Source of the DNA: Aquimarina spinulae | GTDB taxonomy: Bacteria; Bacteroidota; Bacteroidia; Flavobacteriales; Flavobacteriaceae | Assembly: GCF_943373825.1 (NCBI RefSeq) | Contig: NZ_CALSBP010000001.1 | Span: 1,311,923 to 1,375,922 of the forward strand | Direction of reading: 5' to 3' | Length of the DNA stretch: 64,000 nt | Shown here: positions 56,663 to 64,000 of the stretch, one piece after another | Position numbering within the stretch: the first letter of the stretch is position 1 | Layout: every line of letters begins with the position of its first letter | Made by a program: the position numbers and the translations under genes | Notes under the pieces: generated by a model | What the model was told of the DNA's origin: nothing | The model's database searches: none | What the model saw: the letters and a program-made list of their open reading frames with translations, nothing else

Positions 56663-58105
56663 GTGAGTATTTTGAAAAGAAAAACAACTATTGGATTAGT
56701 ATGGAGTAGTATTGATAAGTTTTCGACGCTAATGATACAATTCATTTTAGGTATTGTATTAGCAAGAATACTTATGCCAGAAGACTACGGCCTTATCGGA
56801 ATGATAGCTATTTTTCTTGCAATATCTCAGTCCTTAGTAGATAGTGGGTTTTTTACTGCATTGGTACAGAAAAAAAATGTAAATAATAATGACTACTCTA
56901 CAATATTTTTCTTTAATATCATTGTAGGTTTTATGCTATATGGCATTTTATTTATTGGATCTGGTTTTATAGGAGATTTCTATGAAACACCAATACTAGT
57001 GGATATTATAAAAGTTATTGGGATCAATATTATAATTGTATCCACTACCATTGTTCACAGAGCATTTCTTACCACTAAAATTGATTTTAAAACACTGGCT
57101 ATAATCAATATTGTGTCTGCACTACTAGGGGGGATTGTTGGTATTTATCTGGCTGTTAATGGATATGGTGTCTGGGCTTTAGTATATCAAACCATTGTAA
57201 GAAGTCTATCAATTGCGATTTTATTCTGGATCTTAAATCAATGGAAACCTAGTTTGATTTTTGATAAACAATCGTTTAATGCTCTTTTTAGATTTGGTTC
57301 TAAACTAATGATTTCTGGGCTACTTAAAATCTTTTTTAAGAATATTTATCTCATCATTATTGGTAAAATCTATAAAGCAGAAGAACTGGGATATTTTACC
57401 AGAGCTACTTTATTTAAGCAAATTCCTGCAACTCTGGTAACCACGATTCTTCAAAGTGTTACTTTTCCTGTTTTGGTAAAAGTAATAGAGGAAGATTCAA
57501 AAGTTAAAAATCTTTTAGAGCGAAGTGTTAAACTTACGGGCTTCCTATTATTTCCTATTATTACTGTACTTATATTTTATGCCAAACCAATTATTTTGGT
57601 TTTAATCACTAGTAAATGGTTACCAACTGTTGTTTTACTTCAGATATTATCATTAGAAATTATTTTTCATCCATTACAGTATATCAATCTTAATTTTCTG
57701 AATGCCAAAGGAAGGTCTGATTTATTCTTAAAATTAGAACTCATAAAAAATGTGCTCACTATTGTTGCAATCCTGGTGACCTATAAGTTTGGGTTGATTC
57801 CGTTAAGTATTGGATATATTTTGGTTTCTTTTTTAGGTTTTTTTATTAACTCATATTATACCAAAAAATATATTGATTATTCAGGTTTTGACCAATTAGT
57901 AGATCTTCTTCCATACCTGTTGGTTAGTACGGTAGCTACAGGAATAGGTTTTTTTATTAGTGGAATATTTAGTAGCTATTTAATTCAACTCATCATAGGA
58001 GTAGGAATAAGTTTAGGGATATACTATGTACTATCCTATATATTGAAGTTTAAAGAATTGATTGAAATTCAGAACCTTATTACTAGCAAGATAACGACAA
58101 AGTAA
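56663..58105 (+). CDS. Wzx-type oligosaccharide flippase (MOP/PST family)
   Basis: 480 residues from a GTG start. About 12-14 membrane helices and the polysaccharide-transporter N-terminus (RKTTIGLVWSSIDKFSTLMI, RILMPEDYGLIGMIAIFLAI). It would move lipid-linked repeat units across the inner membrane. Located after the two UDP-sugar enzymes and before the methyltransferase; 20 bp spacing to the latter suggests one operon. Confidence 0.9.
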   Translation: MSILKRKTTIGLVWSSIDKFSTLMIQFILGIVLARILMPEDYGLIGMIAIFLAISQSLVDSGFFTALVQKKNVNNNDYSTIFFFNIIVGFMLYGILFIGSGFIGDFYETPILVDIIKVIGINIIIVSTTIVHRAFLTTKIDFKTLAIINIVSALLGGIVGIYLAVNGYGVWALVYQTIVRSLSIAILFWILNQWKPSLIFDKQSFNALFRFGSKLMISGLLKIFFKNIYLIIIGKIYKAEELGYFTRATLFKQIPATLVTTILQSVTFPVLVKVIEEDSKVKNLLERSVKLTGFLLFPIITVLIFYAKPIILVLITSKWLPTVVLLQILSLEIIFHPLQYINLNFLNAKGRSDLFLKLELIKNVLTIVAILVTYKFGLIPLSIGYILVSFLGFFINSYYTKKYIDYSGFDQLVDLLPYLLVSTVATGIGFFISGIFSSYLIQLIIGVGISLGIYYVLSYILKFKELIEIQNLITSKITTK

Positions 58106-58124
58106 TATTTAAAAATCTAAAGAG

Positions 58125-58955
58125 ATGAAACAAATCATAAAAAAAATGATATCAGGAATCCTCAATGGTATTATGGCTTTGATTCCGGGAAAAACCCGTA
58201 AAGCATCTTTTTTAGGATGGATTAGTAGGATACTTGAAGACTCTAATAATCAAGTAGAATATGATGCAGATTATGATATGTATTGGTTAAAAAATAGAGA
58301 GCAATATCTTTATTTGGTACAACAACCATATTTCAATTTTAGTAAGAAGAAGCTTTATCGAAGTATCGAACGGATAGCTTGTCAATATTATACGCCTAAA
58401 AAAGGAGATGTAATTGTCGATATTGGTGCAGGAATAGGGACAGAAACGTTATTTTTTGACGAAAAAACAGAAAATGAAGGTAGAATATATTCTATCGAAG
58501 CTAGTAGAGCAAGTCATCAAAAACTTGTAGAATTATGTGCTAAAAACCAAATTAAAACTTCCGAAAATTTAAATCTGGCTATTACCGATAGTAATCAAAA
58601 ATTATGGATTGAAGAATCGAATAATTATCAAGTTGATTACATAAATAAAGAATCCAAAGGGGTAGAAGTAGATGGGATCACTTTAGATCATTTTGTAGAA
58701 AAAAAGAATATAACAAACATTGATTTTCTTAAGGTTAATATAGAAGGATCCGAACTACAAATGATAGAAGGTATGGAAAATGCAATCAAGATTACTAAAA
58801 ATGTTGCTATCTCCTGTCATGATTTTCTTTTTGATGATGACCGACAGATTAAGATTAAAATGTCAAAATTCTTAAAAGCTAATAATTTTCAGGTTTCCTA
58901 TAATCAAACGGGACATCAGATAATAGATAGCTGGATATATGGAAAACAACGATAG
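58125..58955 (+). CDS. FkbM-family methyltransferase
   Basis: 276 residues. SAM-binding motif GDVIVDIGAGIGTETLFF, then YSIEASRASHQKLVELCAKN, and the FkbM-type VEVDGITLDHFVEKKNIT and INFLKVNIEGSE-like motif (IDFLKVNIEGSELQMIEGME). Probably O-methylates a sugar of the surface polymer. The stop and the next start are adjacent (58955/58956). Confidence 0.9.
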   Translation: MKQIIKKMISGILNGIMALIPGKTRKASFLGWISRILEDSNNQVEYDADYDMYWLKNREQYLYLVQQPYFNFSKKKLYRSIERIACQYYTPKKGDVIVDIGAGIGTETLFFDEKTENEGRIYSIEASRASHQKLVELCAKNQIKTSENLNLAITDSNQKLWIEESNNYQVDYINKESKGVEVDGITLDHFVEKKNITNIDFLKVNIEGSELQMIEGMENAIKITKNVAISCHDFLFDDDRQIKIKMSKFLKANNFQVSYNQTGHQIIDSWIYGKQR

Positions 58956-60047
58956 ATGAAAATTGTACATGTCATATCATCCCTGGATATCGGAGGAGCA
59001 GAAAATTTTGTTGTTCAACTTGCCAATGAACAATCAAAATCAAATGATGTATCCATCATTGCTCTAAAAATAACAGATCCGAATAAAAACTATATTGATA
59101 AAATAACAAAAGAAATTCATCTATACCAATTGGACTGGACCCAAAAGTATAGTATAAAACAATTTATTAATCTATATATTCTCCTTGGTAAATTAACTCC
59201 TAAAACCATTTTTGTACACTTACATAATCCGTTATACTATATCTACGGGATCTCAATATTAAAACCCAAAATATCTTATATACATACCATTCATAGTAGT
59301 TTCGAGAATTGGAAATTAGTACTCGGGTATTTAAATAAACTTCGTTTTTTAAACAATAGAATTTTACATGTATGTGTCGCCCCAACTATTTATAAGGATC
59401 TCAAGAAAAATTTACCAAAACTAAAGTCAACAGTTATACCTAACGGAATAAAAAGTCACTACCCAGAAAGAGCGGCAAGCGAAATAAAAACATTTTGGAA
59501 TAGTTTCTCAATACAACCGCAAAAAGGACAACGTTTTCTGGCAATAGGAAATATAAATCGTCATAAAAATTATAAACTACTATCCTTAAGTTTTGGAGAA
59601 GTGTATGCTAAGTATCCTGATGCTATGTGTATTCAGATAGGACGCGAGACAGATATGATTCTGGTTGATGAACTTAAGAGAATTAATACCCCCAATGTAT
59701 TCTTAGCAGGGCCCAAAAAAAATGCAGCAGACTTTTTACTGGATGCAGACGCCTTGATTGTAAGCTCTGCCCAGGAAGGTATGCCTATTGTAATTCTAGA
59801 AGCTTTATCAATGGGAGTGCCAATAATTAGTACCCCAGCAGGAGGAATCAAAGATATTATTATAGACGGTTATAATGGATTTCTTATCGAGGATTTTGAA
59901 GTACCCTCGCTAACATCTGCAATTCTAAAATTTATTGAATTATCACAAGCTAATAAAAAAATAATGGCAGCTAATGCTAAATCGTGTTTTGAAGACTGTT
60001 ATGAAATACAAAAGGTAAACCAATCCTATCAAAGTAAATCAGCATAA
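58956..60047 (+). CDS. GT4-family glycosyltransferase
   Basis: 363 residues with the GT-B fold: N-terminal VISSLDIGGAENFVVQLANE, and C-terminal nucleotide-sugar site with AIGNINRHKNYKLLSLSFGE and the EGMPIVILEALSMGVPIIST signature (E-x7-E). Likely adds one residue to the lipid-linked unit. It overlaps the next gene by one base (TAATG). Confidence 0.92.
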   Translation: MKIVHVISSLDIGGAENFVVQLANEQSKSNDVSIIALKITDPNKNYIDKITKEIHLYQLDWTQKYSIKQFINLYILLGKLTPKTIFVHLHNPLYYIYGISILKPKISYIHTIHSSFENWKLVLGYLNKLRFLNNRILHVCVAPTIYKDLKKNLPKLKSTVIPNGIKSHYPERAASEIKTFWNSFSIQPQKGQRFLAIGNINRHKNYKLLSLSFGEVYAKYPDAMCIQIGRETDMILVDELKRINTPNVFLAGPKKNAADFLLDADALIVSSAQEGMPIVILEALSMGVPIISTPAGGIKDIIIDGYNGFLIEDFEVPSLTSAILKFIELSQANKKIMAANAKSCFEDCYEIQKVNQSYQSKSA

Positions 60048-61456
60048 TGTACTGGACAAAGAGAAATACTAATGTTATCATGTTTTTTACAGTAGGAATA
60101 CTGTTACTTCATGTAGTGATATTTCCAGATTACATTATGCCATTACCAATTCTATTTGCAGGCTTCGGAACCATTATTCTTTTTGTAACAGGACTACAAT
60201 ATTATTCTCAATCTTGGGAAAAAAAAGACAATTTTATACAAAGGATTTTTCTGCACAGCTTTATATATCGTCTCATTTCAATTGGAGTTCTATATATACT
60301 TACAATGCTCTATGATCCAGCAAATTTACCTATGGAAATTGGAGCATCAGACTCCTGGAACTACCATTATTCTGGATCAATAGTAGCAGATGCGATAGAA
60401 GACGGAAGACACATATTTGGTGTTTTATCTGGCTTTTGGAAAAATGAATCTGATTATGGATTCTCTATTATTATCGGTTTTTTCTATTTCATTTTTGGAA
60501 AGAATATTTTGATTATAAAAATTTTCAATGCTCTACTGGGGAGTATCACGGTTATAAGAATATATCAAATAACCAGGATTTCTTATGATGAAAAAAGAGC
60601 TCGTATGGCAGGAATTATTACGATGTTAATGCCAGCATTGTTATGGTTTACAGGTTTTTTGTTAAAAGAAACATTTATGATATTCCTGATTGCAAATATT
60701 GCTTATCTAACCCAACTAATCATCATACAGAGAAAATTTAGAGTTCTATATTCATTACTTATTCTACTTCATTTTGGGATACTTTTTTACTTCAGAGTAA
60801 TACTAGCTCCCTTACTCATCTTTTGCGTACTACTACAGATTTTGTTTTATAAGACGTCTAATAAAAATTATAAAATGTCGGCTGTATTTATTTCAATACT
60901 ATTTATCGCCGGAAGTTTTTTTGTAATGAAAAAATTAGGAATGGATAAGCATGTAGAAATAGCAATAGAAGCAAGTAAAGATCAATTTGGTAATGAGTTA
61001 AGTAATACTTCTAAACAGAGAGGAATAAGTTATACAGCAGCTCTTGTAAGTCCACTTTTAATTGCTGGTGCGATTATTACTCCTTTTCCTTCATTATTAG
61101 ATTTTGAAGCAGCACAATTAGGGATTTATTCACATTTTCAAAACGAAATTGTACGAAACTGCCTATACTTTTTTGTATTTCTAGGATTGTATAATGCTTA
61201 TAAAACCAAAAATAGAAGAGTCATTTTTGTTGGTGGATTTGCTATACTATATATTATAATTCTTGCTATATCCGGAATATCATTTCAGGATCGATTTCAA
61301 ATACTATCACTGCCATTTTTAATCATTTTTATGGCAGATGGTATTGCTACAAAATACCCCAAACGTAATCAGCATTGGTTAAGCTATCTAACATTCATTT
61401 TTGCAGCAATATTGATGTGGAATTTATTTAAATTATCAAATCGTGGACTATTATAA
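60047..61456 (+). CDS. Polytopic membrane protein, GT-C or Wzy-like
   Basis: 469 residues with roughly eleven membrane helices and an acidic first large loop (IGASDSWNYHYSGSI). A second conserved-looking stretch is FLLKETFMIFL. Layout is compatible with either a GT-C glycosyltransferase (Glyco_transf_39-like) or a Wzy polymerase; both use a polyprenyl-linked substrate on the periplasmic face. As no other polymerase is visible, Wzy is attractive. Sequence alone cannot decide. Confidence 0.75.
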   Translation: MYWTKRNTNVIMFFTVGILLLHVVIFPDYIMPLPILFAGFGTIILFVTGLQYYSQSWEKKDNFIQRIFLHSFIYRLISIGVLYILTMLYDPANLPMEIGASDSWNYHYSGSIVADAIEDGRHIFGVLSGFWKNESDYGFSIIIGFFYFIFGKNILIIKIFNALLGSITVIRIYQITRISYDEKRARMAGIITMLMPALLWFTGFLLKETFMIFLIANIAYLTQLIIIQRKFRVLYSLLILLHFGILFYFRVILAPLLIFCVLLQILFYKTSNKNYKMSAVFISILFIAGSFFVMKKLGMDKHVEIAIEASKDQFGNELSNTSKQRGISYTAALVSPLLIAGAIITPFPSLLDFEAAQLGIYSHFQNEIVRNCLYFFVFLGLYNAYKTKNRRVIFVGGFAILYIIILAISGISFQDRFQILSLPFLIIFMADGIATKYPKRNQHWLSYLTFIFAAILMWNLFKLSNRGLL

Positions 61457-61468
61457 ACAGGAAAAACT

Positions 61469-63238
61469 ATGAGTGACTTTATACTACTTCATAAAAAGCA
61501 GATATCTAAATCAGAGAAAAAAAAATTACTCAGGTTAACCTCTAACTGGTATTTGTTATTTACGGGTACAAACTATTTTGAATATAATATTGGAAAGTTT
61601 AAAGTAATAGTTGTTGGTGATTATATAGGTTCTGTCGAAGAAGTTTTTAGTGTTAATGATTATGAAATTGCTAAGCTTAAAGGGCATTTTTATGCCATTG
61701 TAGCCAAAGAGAATGCTATAAAAATATACAATAGTTTTTTTAGCATGCTACCCATTTATTATACAGAGAATGATTGTATAATATCATCATCATTACAGTT
61801 AATTAATGAGCATCTTACTACAAAACCAGAAATAGATAAAAAGTTTATTCTCGAAAACCTTTTGTTTAACTATGGTTTTTTTAATAGAACGCTATATAAA
61901 AATATCAATTTGCTTCCCTGTCATTCTTTTATTACTTTAAAAAATGATAAAATTACTGTTACCAAACATTTTGATATTGCCAGTTTGTTTGTTCCGTATC
62001 CAAAAGGAGGTAAAAAAACGGTAGATCAGTTAAGTAATCTATTTATAGAGACCGCAAAACAATATTTTCCAAAAGAAGAATTTGATATTGCATTTACAAG
62101 TGGTTTTGATGGAAGAACATTGGTTAGTTGTGCCACATATCACCATCAAAAATTTAAGACATTTTCTTTTGGTAAGCCAGAAAATGATGATGTAAGTATT
62201 CCTTTGGCCAATGCTAAAACTTTAAAAATACCATATCAATATTTTGACCTTGGGGTTACTCAATATATATCATCAGAGTATTACCAAAATGCACTAGAAT
62301 ATACCACATCGGGTTATCTGGGAAATGGACTTTTATATCCTCATTTTTTATATAGTACAAAAAAGGTTTCAGAAAACTCGAAATATTTATTGTCCGGAGC
62401 AGGAGGAAGCGAATTGTTTAGAGCATTACATTCGGCCGGTGCGGTCACTTCAGAAACATTAACAAATGTCTTTAAAATACAAAACGAAGAAGAATTAGTA
62501 GAAAGTATAAAAAATGCAGAACCTCTTCGCGTTTTAAATACATCTGCATTTGCTGTAGAGCTAGATGAACTTACCCAAGAAATTATAGAATACAAAAAAT
62601 CTCTTCCTCAGGATATAACAAGGAATCAACAATTTTACATTTTTGTATTCGAAGAAATCTTTAGAAAATTCTTTGGACAGTGGATTGCGCTACAGCAAAA
62701 ATACGTTTCGGTTAGAACACCATTTCTTGATTATAATTTTGTAAAAACATTACTTACTACAAAGTATGGAGGAGCTAATAATGACTTTTTTACAGATAAT
62801 CCTATAAAAAGGATGAAAGGTCAATACCTGTATACAGATATCATAAAGAAGACTAATCAACAGATTTATACCCAGGTAACAGGAAAGGGATATCGCCCTA
62901 TAGACGTAAGAGACCCTAAGTATATTCATAATATTATTCTTCCGTTTTTAAAGAAAAAACTACTTAAAAAAGTTACAAAAACCAATTTAGACAATCTGGG
63001 TATTATTTCTGGAGTCAAAGCAAATGAGAAAGAATTACGCTTGACCATAAATAGTGATCAATTACTTTTTAATAGTAAACGATTAAATACAATGTTTACC
63101 GATTTATCTCCCTATACACCAGAAAAATATCGAGATACATTATTAATGTCTTTGTCCATACTACACAATATGTCTAATCATTCTGTTTCATCAAAAACAA
63201 ACACCTATGAAGTCTATAATAGCATTAATGGATTATAA
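61469..63238 (+). CDS. Asparagine synthetase-like ATP-dependent amidotransferase/ligase
   Basis: 589 residues. The N-terminal ~180 residues keep the fold order of a class II glutaminase (GHFYAIVAKENAIKIYNSFF) but the protein starts MSDF, without the Cys2 nucleophile, so glutamine hydrolysis is unlikely. The C-terminal Asn_synthase domain has the PP-loop altered from SGGxDS to Ser211-Gly-Phe-Asp-Gly-Arg216, and LSGAGGSELFRAL further on. Related enzymes (WbpS-type) amidate uronic acids in O-antigens; others, such as beta-lactam synthetase, use no ammonia. In a cluster making uronic acids, amide formation on the polymer is a reasonable guess. Confidence 0.85.
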   Translation: MSDFILLHKKQISKSEKKKLLRLTSNWYLLFTGTNYFEYNIGKFKVIVVGDYIGSVEEVFSVNDYEIAKLKGHFYAIVAKENAIKIYNSFFSMLPIYYTENDCIISSSLQLINEHLTTKPEIDKKFILENLLFNYGFFNRTLYKNINLLPCHSFITLKNDKITVTKHFDIASLFVPYPKGGKKTVDQLSNLFIETAKQYFPKEEFDIAFTSGFDGRTLVSCATYHHQKFKTFSFGKPENDDVSIPLANAKTLKIPYQYFDLGVTQYISSEYYQNALEYTTSGYLGNGLLYPHFLYSTKKVSENSKYLLSGAGGSELFRALHSAGAVTSETLTNVFKIQNEEELVESIKNAEPLRVLNTSAFAVELDELTQEIIEYKKSLPQDITRNQQFYIFVFEEIFRKFFGQWIALQQKYVSVRTPFLDYNFVKTLLTTKYGGANNDFFTDNPIKRMKGQYLYTDIIKKTNQQIYTQVTGKGYRPIDVRDPKYIHNIILPFLKKKLLKKVTKTNLDNLGIISGVKANEKELRLTINSDQLLFNSKRLNTMFTDLSPYTPEKYRDTLLMSLSILHNMSNHSVSSKTNTYEVYNSINGL

Positions 63239-64000
63239 AACAAAATTTGGATCTAAACATTTTGATACTCCTTATCGTAGCGGGATGGATAAAGATAAGC
63301 TATCCGACTATTTTAATGATATGGGATTTCGGTTGGCGTATACCTATTTCAATGAAATTAACCTAAGTGAAGGTACTTTTAAAGATAAAGATGTGATCTA
63401 TACCTCTTCAGAAGATATTGGGTATAAATATAAATCCTATATAGAAGATGTGATATATGCATTAGAGTTATCTGGTGCGAATGTAGTTCCTGCATACAAA
63501 CATTTAAGAGCTAATAATAATAAAGTTTTTATGGAGCTTATGAGGCAATTCGAAGACTTGACAAATAATATTAATGCACAGGTCTATGGCTCTATGAAAG
63601 ATCTTTTGATGCATTTGAATAAGGTTACCTACCCTGTTGTTTTTAAAACTTCTGAAGGTGCTTCGGGAACGGGAGTTTGCTTAATAAAATCTGAAAAAGA
63701 ATTAATCACTAAAGTCAAACAAATAAATCAACGTAATTATCGTAGTGATTTAAGAGACTATGGAAGATCTCTCAAACATGAAGGATACATAAGAGAATCT
63801 CTATATAGGCAAAAATTTATACTACAAGATTTTATACCAAATCTGCAGAATGATTGGAAGATTTACATTTTTGGAGAAAAACTATATGTATTTAAAAGGC
63901 CATTATTGAAAGGGCGTGGTATTAAAGCCAGTGGTGGTGGATATGATAATTATTTCTATGGATTAGAAGCCGAAGCACCCGATGGCCTTTTTGATTTTGC
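63207..64000 (+). CDS. ATP-grasp domain protein, 3' end beyond window
   Basis: Partial: 264 codons visible, open at the right edge. It overlaps the previous gene by 32 bp if the ATG at 63207 is used (MKSIIALMDYKTKFGSKHFD), or 11 bp with the ATG at 63228. ATP-grasp features: YPVVFKTSEGASGTGVCLIK (ATP-binding strand and loop), KFILQDFIPNLQNDWKIYIF and VFKRPLLKGRGIKASGGGY. ATP-grasp enzymes join a carboxylate to an amine or thiol. Next to the Asn synthetase-like gene it suggests amino-acid or amide decoration of the polysaccharide. Confidence 0.8.
   Translation, partial: MKSIIALMDYKTKFGSKHFDTPYRSGMDKDKLSDYFNDMGFRLAYTYFNEINLSEGTFKDKDVIYTSSEDIGYKYKSYIEDVIYALELSGANVVPAYKHLRANNNKVFMELMRQFEDLTNNINAQVYGSMKDLLMHLNKVTYPVVFKTSEGASGTGVCLIKSEKELITKVKQINQRNYRSDLRDYGRSLKHEGYIRESLYRQKFILQDFIPNLQNDWKIYIFGEKLYVFKRPLLKGRGIKASGGGYDNYFYGLEAEAPDGLFDF

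Overview
The window is AT-rich, protein-dense DNA from a marine-type member of the Bacteroidota, almost certainly a Flavobacteriaceae species; an Aquimarina-like genus is only a guess. Support comes from a type B (gliding-motility-type) T9SS sorting domain next to a PorP/SprF gene, promoters of the Bacteroidota form TTG-N18..20-TAnnTTTG, almost no Shine-Dalgarno sequences except a strong one before rpsU, DUF2851, DUF3467, a LolC-type permease with flavobacterial N-terminus, and tRNA genes without encoded CCA.

Region 1 (1-11540, minus strand) is an accessory envelope cluster: a very large TPR/LVIVD-propeller protein cut by the window edge, a YdjI-like SPFH protein with a C-terminal SHOCT segment, three zinc-ribbon proteins, a protein with an internal duplication, a SIMPL protein, a secreted homolog of the leptospiral surface protein LipL32, and two paralogous small membrane proteins. 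One copy of the 'membrane protein + zinc-ribbon' pair has decayed: a MITE-like inverted repeat sits between the intact membrane gene and a remnant of the zinc-ribbon gene. This is the best candidate for an undescribed system.

Region 2 (11620-23480) joins a 1,820-residue FG-GAP/HYR/Calx-beta T9SS cargo protein and its PorP/SprF partner (plus strand) to a LuxR-type response regulator and two tandem TPR histidine kinases (minus strand). The two kinases are nearly identical over their C-terminal halves. The same palindrome, CCCTGAAAAYAGGGG, lies upstream of both kinase genes and of the giant cargo gene, suggesting one regulatory circuit.

Region 3 (23478-39760) is mixed housekeeping: NamZ-like muramidase, LolC-type permease, cystathionine beta-synthase, AraC regulator, membrane-anchored redoxin, DUF2851, PspC + K+ channel, AGCS symporter, HHH protein whose first codons form a perfect 18-bp hairpin, acyl-CoA dehydrogenase, a lipoprotein alpha-amylase resembling the Thermococcales (GH13_7) enzymes behind two LacI-type operators, rpsU, xerC and hpf.

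Region 4 (39860-53865) is the conserved information-processing block: four tRNAs, tuf, tRNA-Trp, secE, nusG, rplK-rplA-rplJ-rplL, rpoB, rpoC and a DUF3467 gene. secE as written is frameshifted in a T7 run. Region 5 (54365-64000) begins a surface polysaccharide cluster: outer-membrane-type protein, WbpD- and WbpB-like sugar enzymes, Wzx flippase, FkbM methyltransferase, glycosyltransferase, Wzy/GT-C-like membrane protein, an asparagine-synthetase-like enzyme without the glutaminase cysteine, and a truncated ATP-grasp gene.
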